From an uncultured Lachnospiraceae bacterium (GTDB lineage Bacteria; Bacillota; Clostridia; Lachnospirales; Lachnospiraceae): a stretch of DNA of 8,313 nucleotides. The DNA lies in assembly GCA_945485625.1 (NCBI GenBank), contig CALYSH010000048.1, positions 1 through 8,313 of the forward strand, in the 5' to 3' direction. Within the stretch, counting starts at the first letter, position 1; every line of letters begins with the position of its first letter. A program made the position numbers and the translations under genes. The notes beneath the pieces are model-generated. The model made no database searches. It was not told the origin of the DNA and saw nothing but the letters and a program-made list of their open reading frames with translations. This document shows positions 1 to 7,353 of the stretch, in pieces.

Positions 1-882
1 GGCAAATATGCCATCCAGAATCTGACATGGATTCTGATTCTGTGCTATATTGTGGGTTATCTGATTCAGTTTCTTGCACCGCAACTGTACGGATATATTA
101 CCCTGGATCCTGTGAAGGTACTTCACGGGGAGGTATGGCGACTGGTATCCTGGCTGTTGATTCCGCCCTCCAGCTTTGATTTATTTACCATCATTATGCT
201 GTATTTCTATTACAGTATCGGAAATCTGATGGAGCGGACGTTGGGAACCTATCGGTTTAACGTTTACATCATTGGTGGTATTTTACTGACAATCCTGGCT
301 TCGTTTGCCTGCATGGGTCTGTGTTATGTATTTCCCCAGGTGCTGGGAGCGGATGTGGCAGGAATACTGGAAGGAGTATCGGCTCAGAACCGTGGGGAGG
401 CTGTTGCAAAGCTGGTACAGGGTATGTCCTATTTATATTCCGGCAGCTACAGTACCTATTACATCAACATTTCCATTTTCCTGGCCTTTGCGGTATGTTA
501 CCCGGAAATGCAGGTATTGCTTATGTTTATCATACCTGTGAAGGTTAAGTGGATGGGTGTGCTGGATTTGATTCTCCTGGGCTATTCCCTGTTGGCCGGA
601 AATATATTTACCAAGTTTGCGGTGGGGGCAGCTCTGTTAAACTTCCTGATTTTCTATCTGGGAATCAAAAACATCGCCAGGATGAGACCAAGAGAGGTGA
701 AAAGACGGGCACAGTTTCGGCATGAGGTTCGTCAGGGTCAGGCGATTACCAGACATAAATGTGCGATTTGCGGCAGAACGGAGCAGACGGACGAGAACAT
801 GGAATTCCGGTTTTGCTCCAAGTGCAATGGAAACTATGAATACTGCCAGGAGCACCTGTTCACCCACGAGCACGTAAAATAA
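1..882 (+). CDS. Rhomboid-like membrane protein with zinc-finger-like tail, 5' partial
   Basis: The frame is open from base 1, so the start lies upstream; a GTG at 52 is probably internal. Numbering from that GTG, I see about six hydrophobic segments: one before residue 10, then about 41-60, 71-94, 137-150, 153-182 and 186-204. The stretch GEVWRLVSWLL (26-36) resembles the rhomboid-fold motif that follows the first membrane segment. The rhomboid serine motif GxSG is not visible before the mid-protein membrane segment (INISIFLAF at 138-146), and the last segment has no catalytic histidine, so this is probably a non-proteolytic relative. The cytosolic tail has C237, C240, C255, C258, C265, H268, H272 and H274, a likely metal-binding finger. 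The tail is followed 27 nt later by the sigma-like gene, probably in the same transcript. The substrate or partner is unknown. Fold assignment is inference from pattern; a generic conserved membrane protein is the alternative. Confidence 0.75.
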   Translation, partial: GKYAIQNLTWILILCYIVGYLIQFLAPQLYGYITLDPVKVLHGEVWRLVSWLLIPPSSFDLFTIIMLYFYYSIGNLMERTLGTYRFNVYIIGGILLTILASFACMGLCYVFPQVLGADVAGILEGVSAQNRGEAVAKLVQGMSYLYSGSYSTYYINISIFLAFAVCYPEMQVLLMFIIPVKVKWMGVLDLILLGYSLLAGNIFTKFAVGAALLNFLIFYLGIKNIARMRPREVKRRAQFRHEVRQGQAITRHKCAICGRTEQTDENMEFRFCSKCNGNYEYCQEHLFTHEHVK

Positions 883-893
883 GGGATGATTTC

Positions 894-900
894 GGAAAGG
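894..900 (+). promoter_or_regulatory. Ribosome binding site that sets the start of the sigma-like gene
   Basis: GGAAAGG lies 9 nt upstream of the ATG at 910. The earlier in-frame ATG at 886 begins only 3 nt after the stop of the preceding gene and has no purine-rich site at a useful distance. The ATG at 910 is therefore preferred, which removes eight residues from the longest reading frame. Confidence 0.6.
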
Positions 901-909
901 TTGAAACCT

Positions 910-1647
910 ATGAATAAAGAAATATTATTTGCAAAAAAACTGGAAGAAATTGTACAGCTGGCCCGCAGTCAGGGAAACAGCATCCGTGAGGAGCAGGTAA
1001 GGGAAGCATTTGCGGAGCTGGACTTTTCCGCAGAACAATTGCAGATGGTCTATGATTATCTGCTTCAGCATAAAATCGGTATCGGACAACCTCTTCCCGA
1101 GGAGGATTACCTGTCTGATGAGGAAAAGGATTATCTTTCCGGGTATCTTCAGGAGGTGGAGGAGCTTCCCGCTTACACGGAAGGAGAACGCCTGGCGTTT
1201 ACCATTCAGGCAATGGCCGGTGAACCGGATGCCCAGAATAAACTGGTGGAAAGCTATTTGAAGGAGGTGCCCGGCATTGCAAAGCTTTATGCGGGACAGG
1301 GCGTGTTCCTGGAGGATTTAATCGGGGAGGGGAATGTAGCCCTGGCAATGGGTGTCACCATGCTGGGAAGCCTGGAAAAGCCGGAGGAGGCCCAGGGGAT
1401 GCTGATGAAGCTGGTGATGGATGCCATGGAAGAGTATATCAAGGAGAATGCGGACGTAAAGCAGGCGGACCGCAGACTGGCGGATAAGGTAAATCAGGTT
1501 GCTGAGAAAGCAAAGGAGCTATCTGAGGAATTGCACCGCAAGGTAACCGTGGAGGAGCTTGTCAGTGAAACAAAGCTTACGGAGAAAAGCATCCGGGATG
1601 CCCTTCGCATGAGCGGCAACCGGATTGAATATATCGAAGCGGAATAA
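910..1647 (+). CDS. Sigma-70-like protein lacking melting residues and region 4
   Basis: This is 245 residues from the ATG at 910. Residues about 10-60 resemble sigma region 1.1, a small helical domain with a QLARSQG...I...QV.EAF pattern. Residues about 110-145 match sigma region 2.1-2.2: NKLVESYLKEVPGIAKLYAG followed by LEDLIGEGNVAL, the surface that in true sigma factors binds the beta-prime coiled coil of RNA polymerase. Residues about 194-235 match region 3 (helix, RKVTVEELV, helix, KSIRDALRMS), ending near IEYIE. The spacing between these blocks is close to that of a primary sigma factor. However, the stretch where regions 2.3-2.4 carry the YATWWIRQ-type aromatics reads LMKLVMDAMEEYI, and region 4 is absent. 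It may bind core polymerase without directing promoter opening, as a regulator or decoy; that is inference. It sits in a tight cluster with the membrane protein before it and two genes after it. Confidence 0.72.
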   Translation: MNKEILFAKKLEEIVQLARSQGNSIREEQVREAFAELDFSAEQLQMVYDYLLQHKIGIGQPLPEEDYLSDEEKDYLSGYLQEVEELPAYTEGERLAFTIQAMAGEPDAQNKLVESYLKEVPGIAKLYAGQGVFLEDLIGEGNVALAMGVTMLGSLEKPEEAQGMLMKLVMDAMEEYIKENADVKQADRRLADKVNQVAEKAKELSEELHRKVTVEELVSETKLTEKSIRDALRMSGNRIEYIEAE

Positions 1648-1669
1648 GAGATAATAAAGGAATGGTACA

Positions 1670-2089
1670 ATGCAGAAAACAGTTTATGAGGACCGGAAAT
1701 ACTGTATGCAGGATGTGGGAAATATTTATCTGGGCACCCTTTACACCCTGGGTGAAATCCTTGAGAATGAGGAAATTTCCTTTAAAATCCGATTGGTTAC
1801 GGAACGATATCTTTTGCCGGAGGCAGACAGGGAGGATACCCTGGAAACCTATTTGTATTATCTGCCGGGGGATAGCTTTGCGGTGCAGATTTTCAAGCAG
1901 TTAAAGGCAAAGGTAAAGGTAAACCTGATTGAAACGGGGAAATCACTGTTTGGAAAGAAAAAGCCCGGTTACGTGACAAAGCTGATGACCGTGGAACAGC
2001 TTTCGGCCATGAGCCGGGAGGAAAAAGAAAAGAAAGGGGTAGTCATTCAGGAGCTGAGCGTAAACAAGCTGGCCCTGATGGCCTTCTAA
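1670..2089 (+). CDS. Conserved-looking protein of unknown function, 139 residues
   Basis: I do not recognise a named domain. The ATG at 1670 has AAAGGA at 1656-1661, 8 nt upstream, and starts 22 nt after the sigma-like gene. The stop is 20 nt before the metallopeptidase start, so it is very likely co-transcribed with both. The protein is soluble, with no signal peptide or membrane segment. It starts with a mixed region rich in Tyr, Leu and Glu (residues 1-90), then a lysine-rich stretch (about 82-108, with LFGKKKPGYV near 93-102) and a charged helix, REEKEKKG near 115-122. It ends in a hydrophobic tail, LALMAF. Codon use looks like its neighbours. Function is unknown; the only clue is its fixed place between the sigma-like and peptidase genes. 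Confidence 0.8.
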   Translation: MQKTVYEDRKYCMQDVGNIYLGTLYTLGEILENEEISFKIRLVTERYLLPEADREDTLETYLYYLPGDSFAVQIFKQLKAKVKVNLIETGKSLFGKKKPGYVTKLMTVEQLSAMSREEKEKKGVVIQELSVNKLALMAF

Positions 2090-2109
2090 AAAAGGGATGG
2101 AGGACCATT

Positions 2110-5025
2110 ATGAAAATAGAAGAATTAACAGCCTATGAGGTGCTGGAAAAAAGAAGAATAGATGATATTGACAGTGAAAGCTGGCTGCTTCGACATAAGA
2201 AAACCGGAGCAAGGGTGGCACTTTTGGAAAATAATGATGACAATAAGGTATTTTACATCGGATTCCGTACACCGCCCAAGGATTCCACAGGCGTGGCACA
2301 TATTATTGAACACTCTGTGTTGTGCGGCTCCGAGCATTTCCCGGTCAAGGATCCCTTTGTGGAGCTGGTAAAGGGCTCACTGAATACCTTCTTAAATGCA
2401 ATGACCTATCCGGATAAGACGGTCTATCCTGTGGCAAGCACCAACGATAAGGATTTCTCCAATCTGGTGCATGTATACCTGGATGCGGTATTTCGTCCCA
2501 ATATTTACAGGAATCCCTCCATTTTCCGCCAGGAGGGCTGGCATTATGAACTGAGTGAGGAGGGTGAGCTTTCCGTAAACGGTGTGGTTTATAATGAAAT
2601 GAAGGGAGCGTTCTCCGCGCCGGATGATGTGCTGGCCAGGGAGATTATGAGATCCCTGTACCCGGATACCACCTATGGCTTTGAATCCGGAGGAGACCCG
2701 GAGGTAATTCCGGAGCTGACCTACGAGGATTTCCTGAACTTCCATAAGACCTATTATCATCCCTCCAACAGTTATATTTATCTGTACGGAAAGATGGATA
2801 TGGCAGAGAAATTAGTCTTCCTTGATGAGGAGTATTTGTCCGGGTATGAATCACTGGATGTAAATTCCGAAATAGATGTGCAGGGGACCTTTGCCGAGCC
2901 CGGATGCATTGTGCGGGAATATCCGGTGGACGAGGGGGAAAAGGAAGAGGAAAGCGCTTATCTGTCCGTAAATTACAGTATTGGAGATAATCTGGACAGG
3001 GAGCTTTATGTTGCATTCCAGGTCATTGATTTTGCACTGGGTACCGCTACCGGAGCACCCTTGAAGGAAGCTTTGATCAACAAGGGTATCGGCAAGGAGG
3101 TTTACAGCTCCTATGACAATGGTATTATGCAGCCCTATTTCAGTATCGTGGCAAAGGATACCTCCCTTTCCAGAAAGCAGGAGTTTTTGGATACCATAAA
3201 TGAGGTGCTGGAAAAAATCGTAAAAGAGGGCTTTGATAAAAAGACCCTGCTTGCGGCAATCAATTACTATGAGTTTAAGTACCGGGAGGCAGATTTCGGT
3301 TCCTATCCCAAGGGCTTGATGTATGGTCTGCAGATGCTGGACAGCTGGATTTATGACAGCAGCAAGCCCTTCATTCACATTGAGGCAAATGATACCTTCC
3401 GCATTTTAAGAGAACGGGTGGAGACCGGTTATTTTGAGGAGCTGGTTGACAGGTATCTTTGTAAAAATACCCATCAGAGTCAGGTGATGTTAAAGCCGAA
3501 GCAGGGTATGGCGGAGGAAATGGACGAAAAACTGCGGGTACGTCTGGCAGAGAAAAAGGCCGGGATGACCGAAGAGGAGCTTCAGGAAATCCGGGATACC
3601 TTTGCAGCATTGACTGCATTCCAGGAGCAGGAGGACTCCCCGGAGGATCTGGCGAAGATTCCGCTTCTGAAGCGGGAGGATCTGCGCAGGGAAGCAGAGC
3701 CGGTCTGCAATGAAGAACGGACCGTGGCAGACAGACGGATGCTGTATCACAACGTGTATACCAATGGTATTGCATATCTGAGATTTCTCTTTTCCCTTGA
3801 CAATATTCCCGGGGAGTATATTCCCTATGTGGGAATGTTAAACCGGTGTATCGGTGAGATGAATACCGCAAAGTACAGCTATGGGGATTTGTTCACGGAA
3901 ATCAATCTGGTAACCGGCGGAATCCAGTCGGTTATCGGTATGTACCGGAAACCTGCGGAGATTGACAGCGGAATGGCTACTCTGGAGATTAAGACCAAGG
4001 TGCTGTACGGCAATATCGAGGAGGCCATGAAGCTGATCGAGGAGATCGCGTTCACCACCGAGTTTGGGGATGAGAAGCGGCTGCTGGAAATTCTTCGGGA
4101 AAACAAATCCCGCATTCAGTCCGATATGATTTCCGCAGGACATGCGGTAGCAGCCTCCAGAAGCGCATCCTATACCAGTGTTCCTGCGGCATTGCTGGAT
4201 GAATTGACCGGCCTTGGCTTCTATCGTGTGCTCTGTGATTATGAGGAGCATTTCGAGGAGAAGAAGGGAGAGCTGGCAGAAAAATTGAAAACGGCTGCCA
4301 GGATGGTATTCCGCAGGGAAAACCTGATGGTGGATTATACCGGAGAAGAGAAGGCCTTGGCAGAGGTGGAGCGTGCGGCTTACGGCTTCGCTCAGCTTTT
4401 GTATACCGAACCGGTAGAGAAGGCACATTATGTACCGGTATTGAAAAAGAAGAACGAAGGTCTCATGAGTGCCAGCCAGGTACAGTATGTCTGCCGAAGC
4501 GGTAATTTCAGAAAGCACGGCTTATCCTATCACGGCGGTCTGAGGGCACTGAAGGTTATGCTTGGTTATGAGTATCTGTGGGTGAATGTGCGTGTGAAGG
4601 GAGGCGCTTACGGTTGCATGTGTAATTTCGGAGCCTCCGGAGAAAGCTATTTTGTTTCGTACCGTGACCCCAATCTGACCAGGACCATTGAGGTATTTGA
4701 GAAGGCAGCGGAGTTTATCCGAAATTATCAGGCGGATGAAAGAACCATGACCCAATACATCATCGGTGCAGTCAGTGATATGGATACTCCCCTTACCCCT
4801 GCGGCAAAAGGAGACTATTCCAGAAATGTATATCTGGCAGGGGAGACTGTGGAGGATGTTCAAAAACGCCGTGATGAGCTTCTGTCTACCACACCGGAAA
4901 CCATTCGCGGTCTGGCAGCCTATATTGAAGCTTTCATGGGGGATGAGTGCCTTTGCGTCACCGGAAATTCCGGAAAGCTGAAAGAGAATAAGGAAATTTT
5001 TGGAAAACTAGAGAACCTTTTCTAA
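2110..5025 (+). CDS. M16C zinc metallopeptidase, PreP/insulinase type
   Basis: This 971-residue protein has the length of full PreP/falcilysin-type M16C peptidases, which carry both halves of the clam-shell chamber in one chain and degrade short unfolded peptides. The inverted zinc motif HIIEH is at residues 64-68, with H64 and H68 as ligands and E67 as the catalytic base. The third ligand is likely E163 in NEMKGAFS, 99 residues after H64, which is the usual spacing. The second half carries R828 and Y834 in RVKGGAYG, matching the conserved Arg/Tyr substrate-binding pair of the family. The middle (about 460-710) fits the M16C-associated linker domain. No signal peptide is visible, so it probably acts in the cytoplasm as a peptide scavenger. 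The start is set by GGATGGAGG at 2095-2103, 6 nt before the ATG. It is the last gene of the four-gene run; the natural substrate is unknown. Confidence 0.95.
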   Translation: MKIEELTAYEVLEKRRIDDIDSESWLLRHKKTGARVALLENNDDNKVFYIGFRTPPKDSTGVAHIIEHSVLCGSEHFPVKDPFVELVKGSLNTFLNAMTYPDKTVYPVASTNDKDFSNLVHVYLDAVFRPNIYRNPSIFRQEGWHYELSEEGELSVNGVVYNEMKGAFSAPDDVLAREIMRSLYPDTTYGFESGGDPEVIPELTYEDFLNFHKTYYHPSNSYIYLYGKMDMAEKLVFLDEEYLSGYESLDVNSEIDVQGTFAEPGCIVREYPVDEGEKEEESAYLSVNYSIGDNLDRELYVAFQVIDFALGTATGAPLKEALINKGIGKEVYSSYDNGIMQPYFSIVAKDTSLSRKQEFLDTINEVLEKIVKEGFDKKTLLAAINYYEFKYREADFGSYPKGLMYGLQMLDSWIYDSSKPFIHIEANDTFRILRERVETGYFEELVDRYLCKNTHQSQVMLKPKQGMAEEMDEKLRVRLAEKKAGMTEEELQEIRDTFAALTAFQEQEDSPEDLAKIPLLKREDLRREAEPVCNEERTVADRRMLYHNVYTNGIAYLRFLFSLDNIPGEYIPYVGMLNRCIGEMNTAKYSYGDLFTEINLVTGGIQSVIGMYRKPAEIDSGMATLEIKTKVLYGNIEEAMKLIEEIAFTTEFGDEKRLLEILRENKSRIQSDMISAGHAVAASRSASYTSVPAALLDELTGLGFYRVLCDYEEHFEEKKGELAEKLKTAARMVFRRENLMVDYTGEEKALAEVERAAYGFAQLLYTEPVEKAHYVPVLKKKNEGLMSASQVQYVCRSGNFRKHGLSYHGGLRALKVMLGYEYLWVNVRVKGGAYGCMCNFGASGESYFVSYRDPNLTRTIEVFEKAAEFIRNYQADERTMTQYIIGAVSDMDTPLTPAAKGDYSRNVYLAGETVEDVQKRRDELLSTTPETIRGLAAYIEAFMGDECLCVTGNSGKLKENKEIFGKLENLF

Positions 5026-5057
5026 AAAGTAGTCGTCTATATAAGCAAACAAAGAAA

Positions 5058-5185
5058 TGCAAAGGCTCCCATCGGTGTATCCTTTCGAAAATCCACAAAC
5101 GAAGGACCGACGGCAAAACATCGGTTTGAAAACAAATATTTCGCTCGGTCAGGGATAGCCGTAGGGAAAGATGGGAGCCTTGGCA
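5058..5185. other. Long-range inverted repeat with inner hairpins, candidate structured RNA
   Basis: A 12-bp perfect inverted repeat pairs 5062-5073 (AAGGCTCCCATC) with 5170-5181. One mismatch later, TGC at 5058-5060 pairs with GCA at 5183-5185, giving 15 pairs in all. Inside are a hairpin at 5081-5087/5100-5105 (one bulged T) and a hairpin at 5106-5110/5121-5125. The loop of the latter holds CGGC (5111-5114), complementary to GCCG at 5158-5161, a possible pseudoknot. An alternative pairing joins GACCGA (5105-5110) with TCGGTC (5145-5150). No T-run follows the stem on either strand, so it is not a standard terminator. It could be a leader of the lipoprotein gene, a processed small RNA or a small inverted-repeat element. 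TATATA at 5038-5043 could be a -10 box but I see no good -35. I do not recognise a known riboswitch class. Confidence 0.5.
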
Positions 5186-5219
5186 GGAAAAGTTTACTCA
5201 ATTATGGGAGGTTACGGTT

Positions 5220-6266
5220 ATGAAGAAAAGGTGGTTTTTAAAAGGGGTAACGGGTTTACTGGTTGCAGGTATGGTGGTTTCCATGGCGGCCTGCGGCTCC
5301 GCACATAAGACGGCGTCCATGGATATGATGGCGGTCCAGAACAATGGGGGAGAAGCCTATTATGATAACGCGATGGAATATGACTATGCGGCGTCTGATA
5401 TGGAAATGCCGGAGGCCGCATCGGATGGAGGAATCTTTGATGACTTCACCAATAAAGGGACGGCAGAGGATATCAGTCAGACCGCAGCCAGCAATCAGAA
5501 GCTGATTCGTACCGTTTCCATGGATGTGGAAACCAAGGAATTTGATTCCCTGATGTCGGCGATTCAGGACAAGACCGGAGAGCTGGGCGGATACATAGAG
5601 AATATGGACAGCTATAACGGAAGCCGCTACAGCGGAAATCATAATGTGAGAAATGCAACCCTGCAGGTGCGTATTCCCCAGAATAAGCTGGAGCTCTTCT
5701 TAAGTACCGTGTCCGACGAGGCCAATGTGGTTCGCAGAAGTGAAAATGTTACCAATGTGACATTGAATTATCTGGATACACAGAGCCATAAGGAGTCCCT
5801 GCAGATTGAGCAGGAGCGTCTGCTGGTGCTGTTGGAGAGAGCAGAGCTTCTGGAGGATATCATCACATTGGAGAATCGCCTTTCCGATGTTCGATATGAA
5901 ATCGAGAGCATGGAAAAGAAACTTCGCTCCTTTGACAATCAGGTGGAATACAGCACCGTAAATCTCACCGTTCGGGAGGTGCAGGAGCTTACCGTAGTGG
6001 TGGAAGAGGAAGAGACCACCTGGCAGAGAATTTCCAGAGGCTTCCGGGAAAGCTTAGCGGATATCGGAAATGGATTTACCGAGTTCTTCATTTGGTTTGT
6101 GGTAACCGCTCCCTATCTGGTTATCTGGGGCATTGTGATTGTTGCGGTAGTTCTCTTCATTAAATGGAGAATCAGATGCAGCAGGAAGAAACGGGAGAAG
6201 AAGGCAGCTCAATTTGCAGCTCAGACTGCTTCGGTTCAAACGATTGTGAAAGAAGAGGATAAATAG
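5220..6266 (+). CDS. DUF4349 lipoprotein with C-terminal membrane anchor
   Basis: This is a 348-residue envelope protein. The N-terminus has a KKR charged start, a hydrophobic stretch and a lipobox-like MAAC with C25 as the expected lipidated cysteine. Residues about 30-90 are low-complexity, rich in Met, Asp, Ala and Tyr, probably a flexible linker. The DUF4349 domain follows from about 93: NQKLIRTVSMDVET, an extended beta region including ELGGYIE (121-127) and LQVRIPQNKL (148-157), a coiled coil at about 185-237, and the closing strand VEYSTVNLTV (242-251). A membrane segment at about 289-315 and a basic cytoplasmic tail (KWRIRCSRKKREKK) end the protein. The domain would thus lie outside the cell, held at both ends. 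GGGAGG at 5206-5211, 8 nt before the ATG, sets the start. The role of DUF4349 is not established. The gene is isolated by 194 nt upstream and 88 nt downstream, and its leader carries the folded element at 5058-5185. Confidence 0.9.
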   Translation: MKKRWFLKGVTGLLVAGMVVSMAACGSAHKTASMDMMAVQNNGGEAYYDNAMEYDYAASDMEMPEAASDGGIFDDFTNKGTAEDISQTAASNQKLIRTVSMDVETKEFDSLMSAIQDKTGELGGYIENMDSYNGSRYSGNHNVRNATLQVRIPQNKLELFLSTVSDEANVVRRSENVTNVTLNYLDTQSHKESLQIEQERLLVLLERAELLEDIITLENRLSDVRYEIESMEKKLRSFDNQVEYSTVNLTVREVQELTVVVEEEETTWQRISRGFRESLADIGNGFTEFFIWFVVTAPYLVIWGIVIVAVVLFIKWRIRCSRKKREKKAAQFAAQTASVQTIVKEEDK

Positions 6267-6354
6267 TTCCGGGCTTGAAATAGGGATTACGCCGGAGAAA
6301 AGCTCTTATTTTGGGAAGAAATATAGAAATTATACATTTGTAAAGGAAGATACC

Positions 6355-7275
6355 ATGAGCAGTAACGCAGCAACCAAATCCGGTTTTGTAACATTGATCG
6401 GACGGCCCAACGTGGGAAAGTCCACCCTGATGAATCATTTGATCGGTCAGAAGATTGCCATTACATCCAATAAGCCTCAGACCACCAGAAATCGGATCCA
6501 GACCGTGTATACCGATGAGAGAGGTCAGATTGTGTTCCTGGACACCCCGGGAATTCACAAGGCGAAGAATAAACTGGGAGATTATATGGTCAATGTGGCG
6601 GTCCATACCCTGAATGAGGTGGATGTAGTTTGCTGGCTGGTAGAGCCCACTACGTATATCGGAGCGGGAGAACGTCATATTATTGAACAATTGAAGAAGA
6701 CCAAAACCCCTGTGCTTCTGGTCATAAATAAGACGGATACCGTGAAGAAGGAGGATATTCTGAAGTTTATCGATGCGTACCGGAAGGAGCTGGATTTTTC
6801 AGAGGTGATTCCGGTGTCTGCCCTGAAGGGAACAAACACAGATACGTTGATTGAATGCATATACAAATATCTGCCCTACGGAGAACCCTTCTACGATGAG
6901 GATACGGTAACAGATCAGCCCATGCGGCAGATTGTGGCGGAATTGATCCGCGAGAAAGCACTGCGACTGTTATCGGAGGAAATTCCTCACGGAATAGCGG
7001 TCAGCATCGAGCAGATGAAGGAGACAGGCGGTATCTGCCATATCGAGGCAACCATCGTCTGTGAACGGGAGAGCCATAAGGGCATTATCATCGGCAAGGG
7101 CGGAGAGATGTTGAAGAAAATCGGAACCCAGGCCAGAAGAGATATTGAGAATATGCTGGAAATGCAGGCCAACTTAAAGCTCTGGGTGAAGGTAAAAAAG
7201 GATTGGAGGGACAGCGATTTCCTCCTGAAAAACTTCGGGTATAATCCCAAGGATGCTTCCATCACGCAAAAGTAG
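6355..7275 (+). CDS. era: GTPase Era
   Basis: Era is an essential GTPase that binds the 3' end of 16S rRNA and helps mature the small ribosomal subunit. At 306 residues it has the family's normal length. GTPase motifs are all present: G1 GRPNVGKS at 16-23, the G2 region PQTTRNRIQ at 41-49, G3 DTPG at 63-66, G4 NKTD at 125-128 and G5 SALKG at 155-159. The C-terminal KH RNA-binding domain (about 200-290) shows IIIGKGGEMLKKIG with the GxxG loop at 247-250, and ends in the typical LWVKVKKDWR near 276-285. The start follows AAAGGA at 6342-6347 with 7 nt spacing. The 88 nt before it are AT-rich near 6321-6336 (TATAGA and TATACA), but I could not pair them with a correctly spaced -35 box. The order era - yqzL - recO matches Bacillus subtilis. 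Confidence 0.98.
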   Translation: MSSNAATKSGFVTLIGRPNVGKSTLMNHLIGQKIAITSNKPQTTRNRIQTVYTDERGQIVFLDTPGIHKAKNKLGDYMVNVAVHTLNEVDVVCWLVEPTTYIGAGERHIIEQLKKTKTPVLLVINKTDTVKKEDILKFIDAYRKELDFSEVIPVSALKGTNTDTLIECIYKYLPYGEPFYDEDTVTDQPMRQIVAELIREKALRLLSEEIPHGIAVSIEQMKETGGICHIEATIVCERESHKGIIIGKGGEMLKKIGTQARRDIENMLEMQANLKLWVKVKKDWRDSDFLLKNFGYNPKDASITQK

Positions 7276-7312
7276 AAAGAAATGGAAGTATAGAAAATGT
7301 GAAAAACGCGAA

Positions 7313-7344
7313 CCCTATCAGTGTAAAAAATACATCTGATAGGG
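7313..7344 (+). promoter_or_regulatory. Hairpin overlapping the yqzL-like ribosome binding site
   Basis: CCCTATCAG (7313-7321) pairs perfectly with CTGATAGGG (7336-7344). TGTA (7322-7325) extends the stem with TACA (7331-7334) over one bulged T, leaving a five-A loop. The 3' strand includes AGGG of the ribosome binding site AGGGGGAAG (7341-7349) for the ATG at 7354. In mRNA the closed hairpin would partly hide that site. There is no T-run after it on the + strand, so a terminator is unlikely. It could tune translation of the yqzL-like gene, act as an RNA processing site after era, or both. The structure is read directly from sequence; the regulatory role is inferred. Confidence 0.6.
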
Positions 7345-7353
7345 GGAAGCGAT

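Noticed and set aside
886..909. Longer start for the sigma-like gene at ATG 886
   Set aside because: It starts 3 nt after the preceding stop and lacks a ribosome binding site; ATG 910 has GGAAAGG at good spacing.
3838..4518. 226-codon reading frame on the minus strand
   Set aside because: It lies wholly inside the M16C peptidase gene, has no family resemblance or good ribosome site, and is explained as a shadow frame.
5057..5158. 33-codon reading frame starting ATGCAAAGG
   Set aside because: It has no ribosome binding site, and the region is better explained by paired RNA stems.
5062..5181. Intrinsic terminator after the peptidase gene
   Set aside because: The stem encloses about 96 nt and no T-run follows on either strand.
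6267..6354. Dedicated promoter for era
   Set aside because: AT-rich -10-like hexamers (6322-6327, 6331-6336) have no -35 box at 16-18 nt; TTGGGA at 6311-6316 is only 14 nt from TATACA.
7313..7344. Terminator between era and the yqzL-like gene
   Set aside because: On the + strand the stem is followed by GGAAGC, not a T-run. On the minus strand a T-run occurs about 7 nt beyond the stem, but no minus-strand gene ends here.
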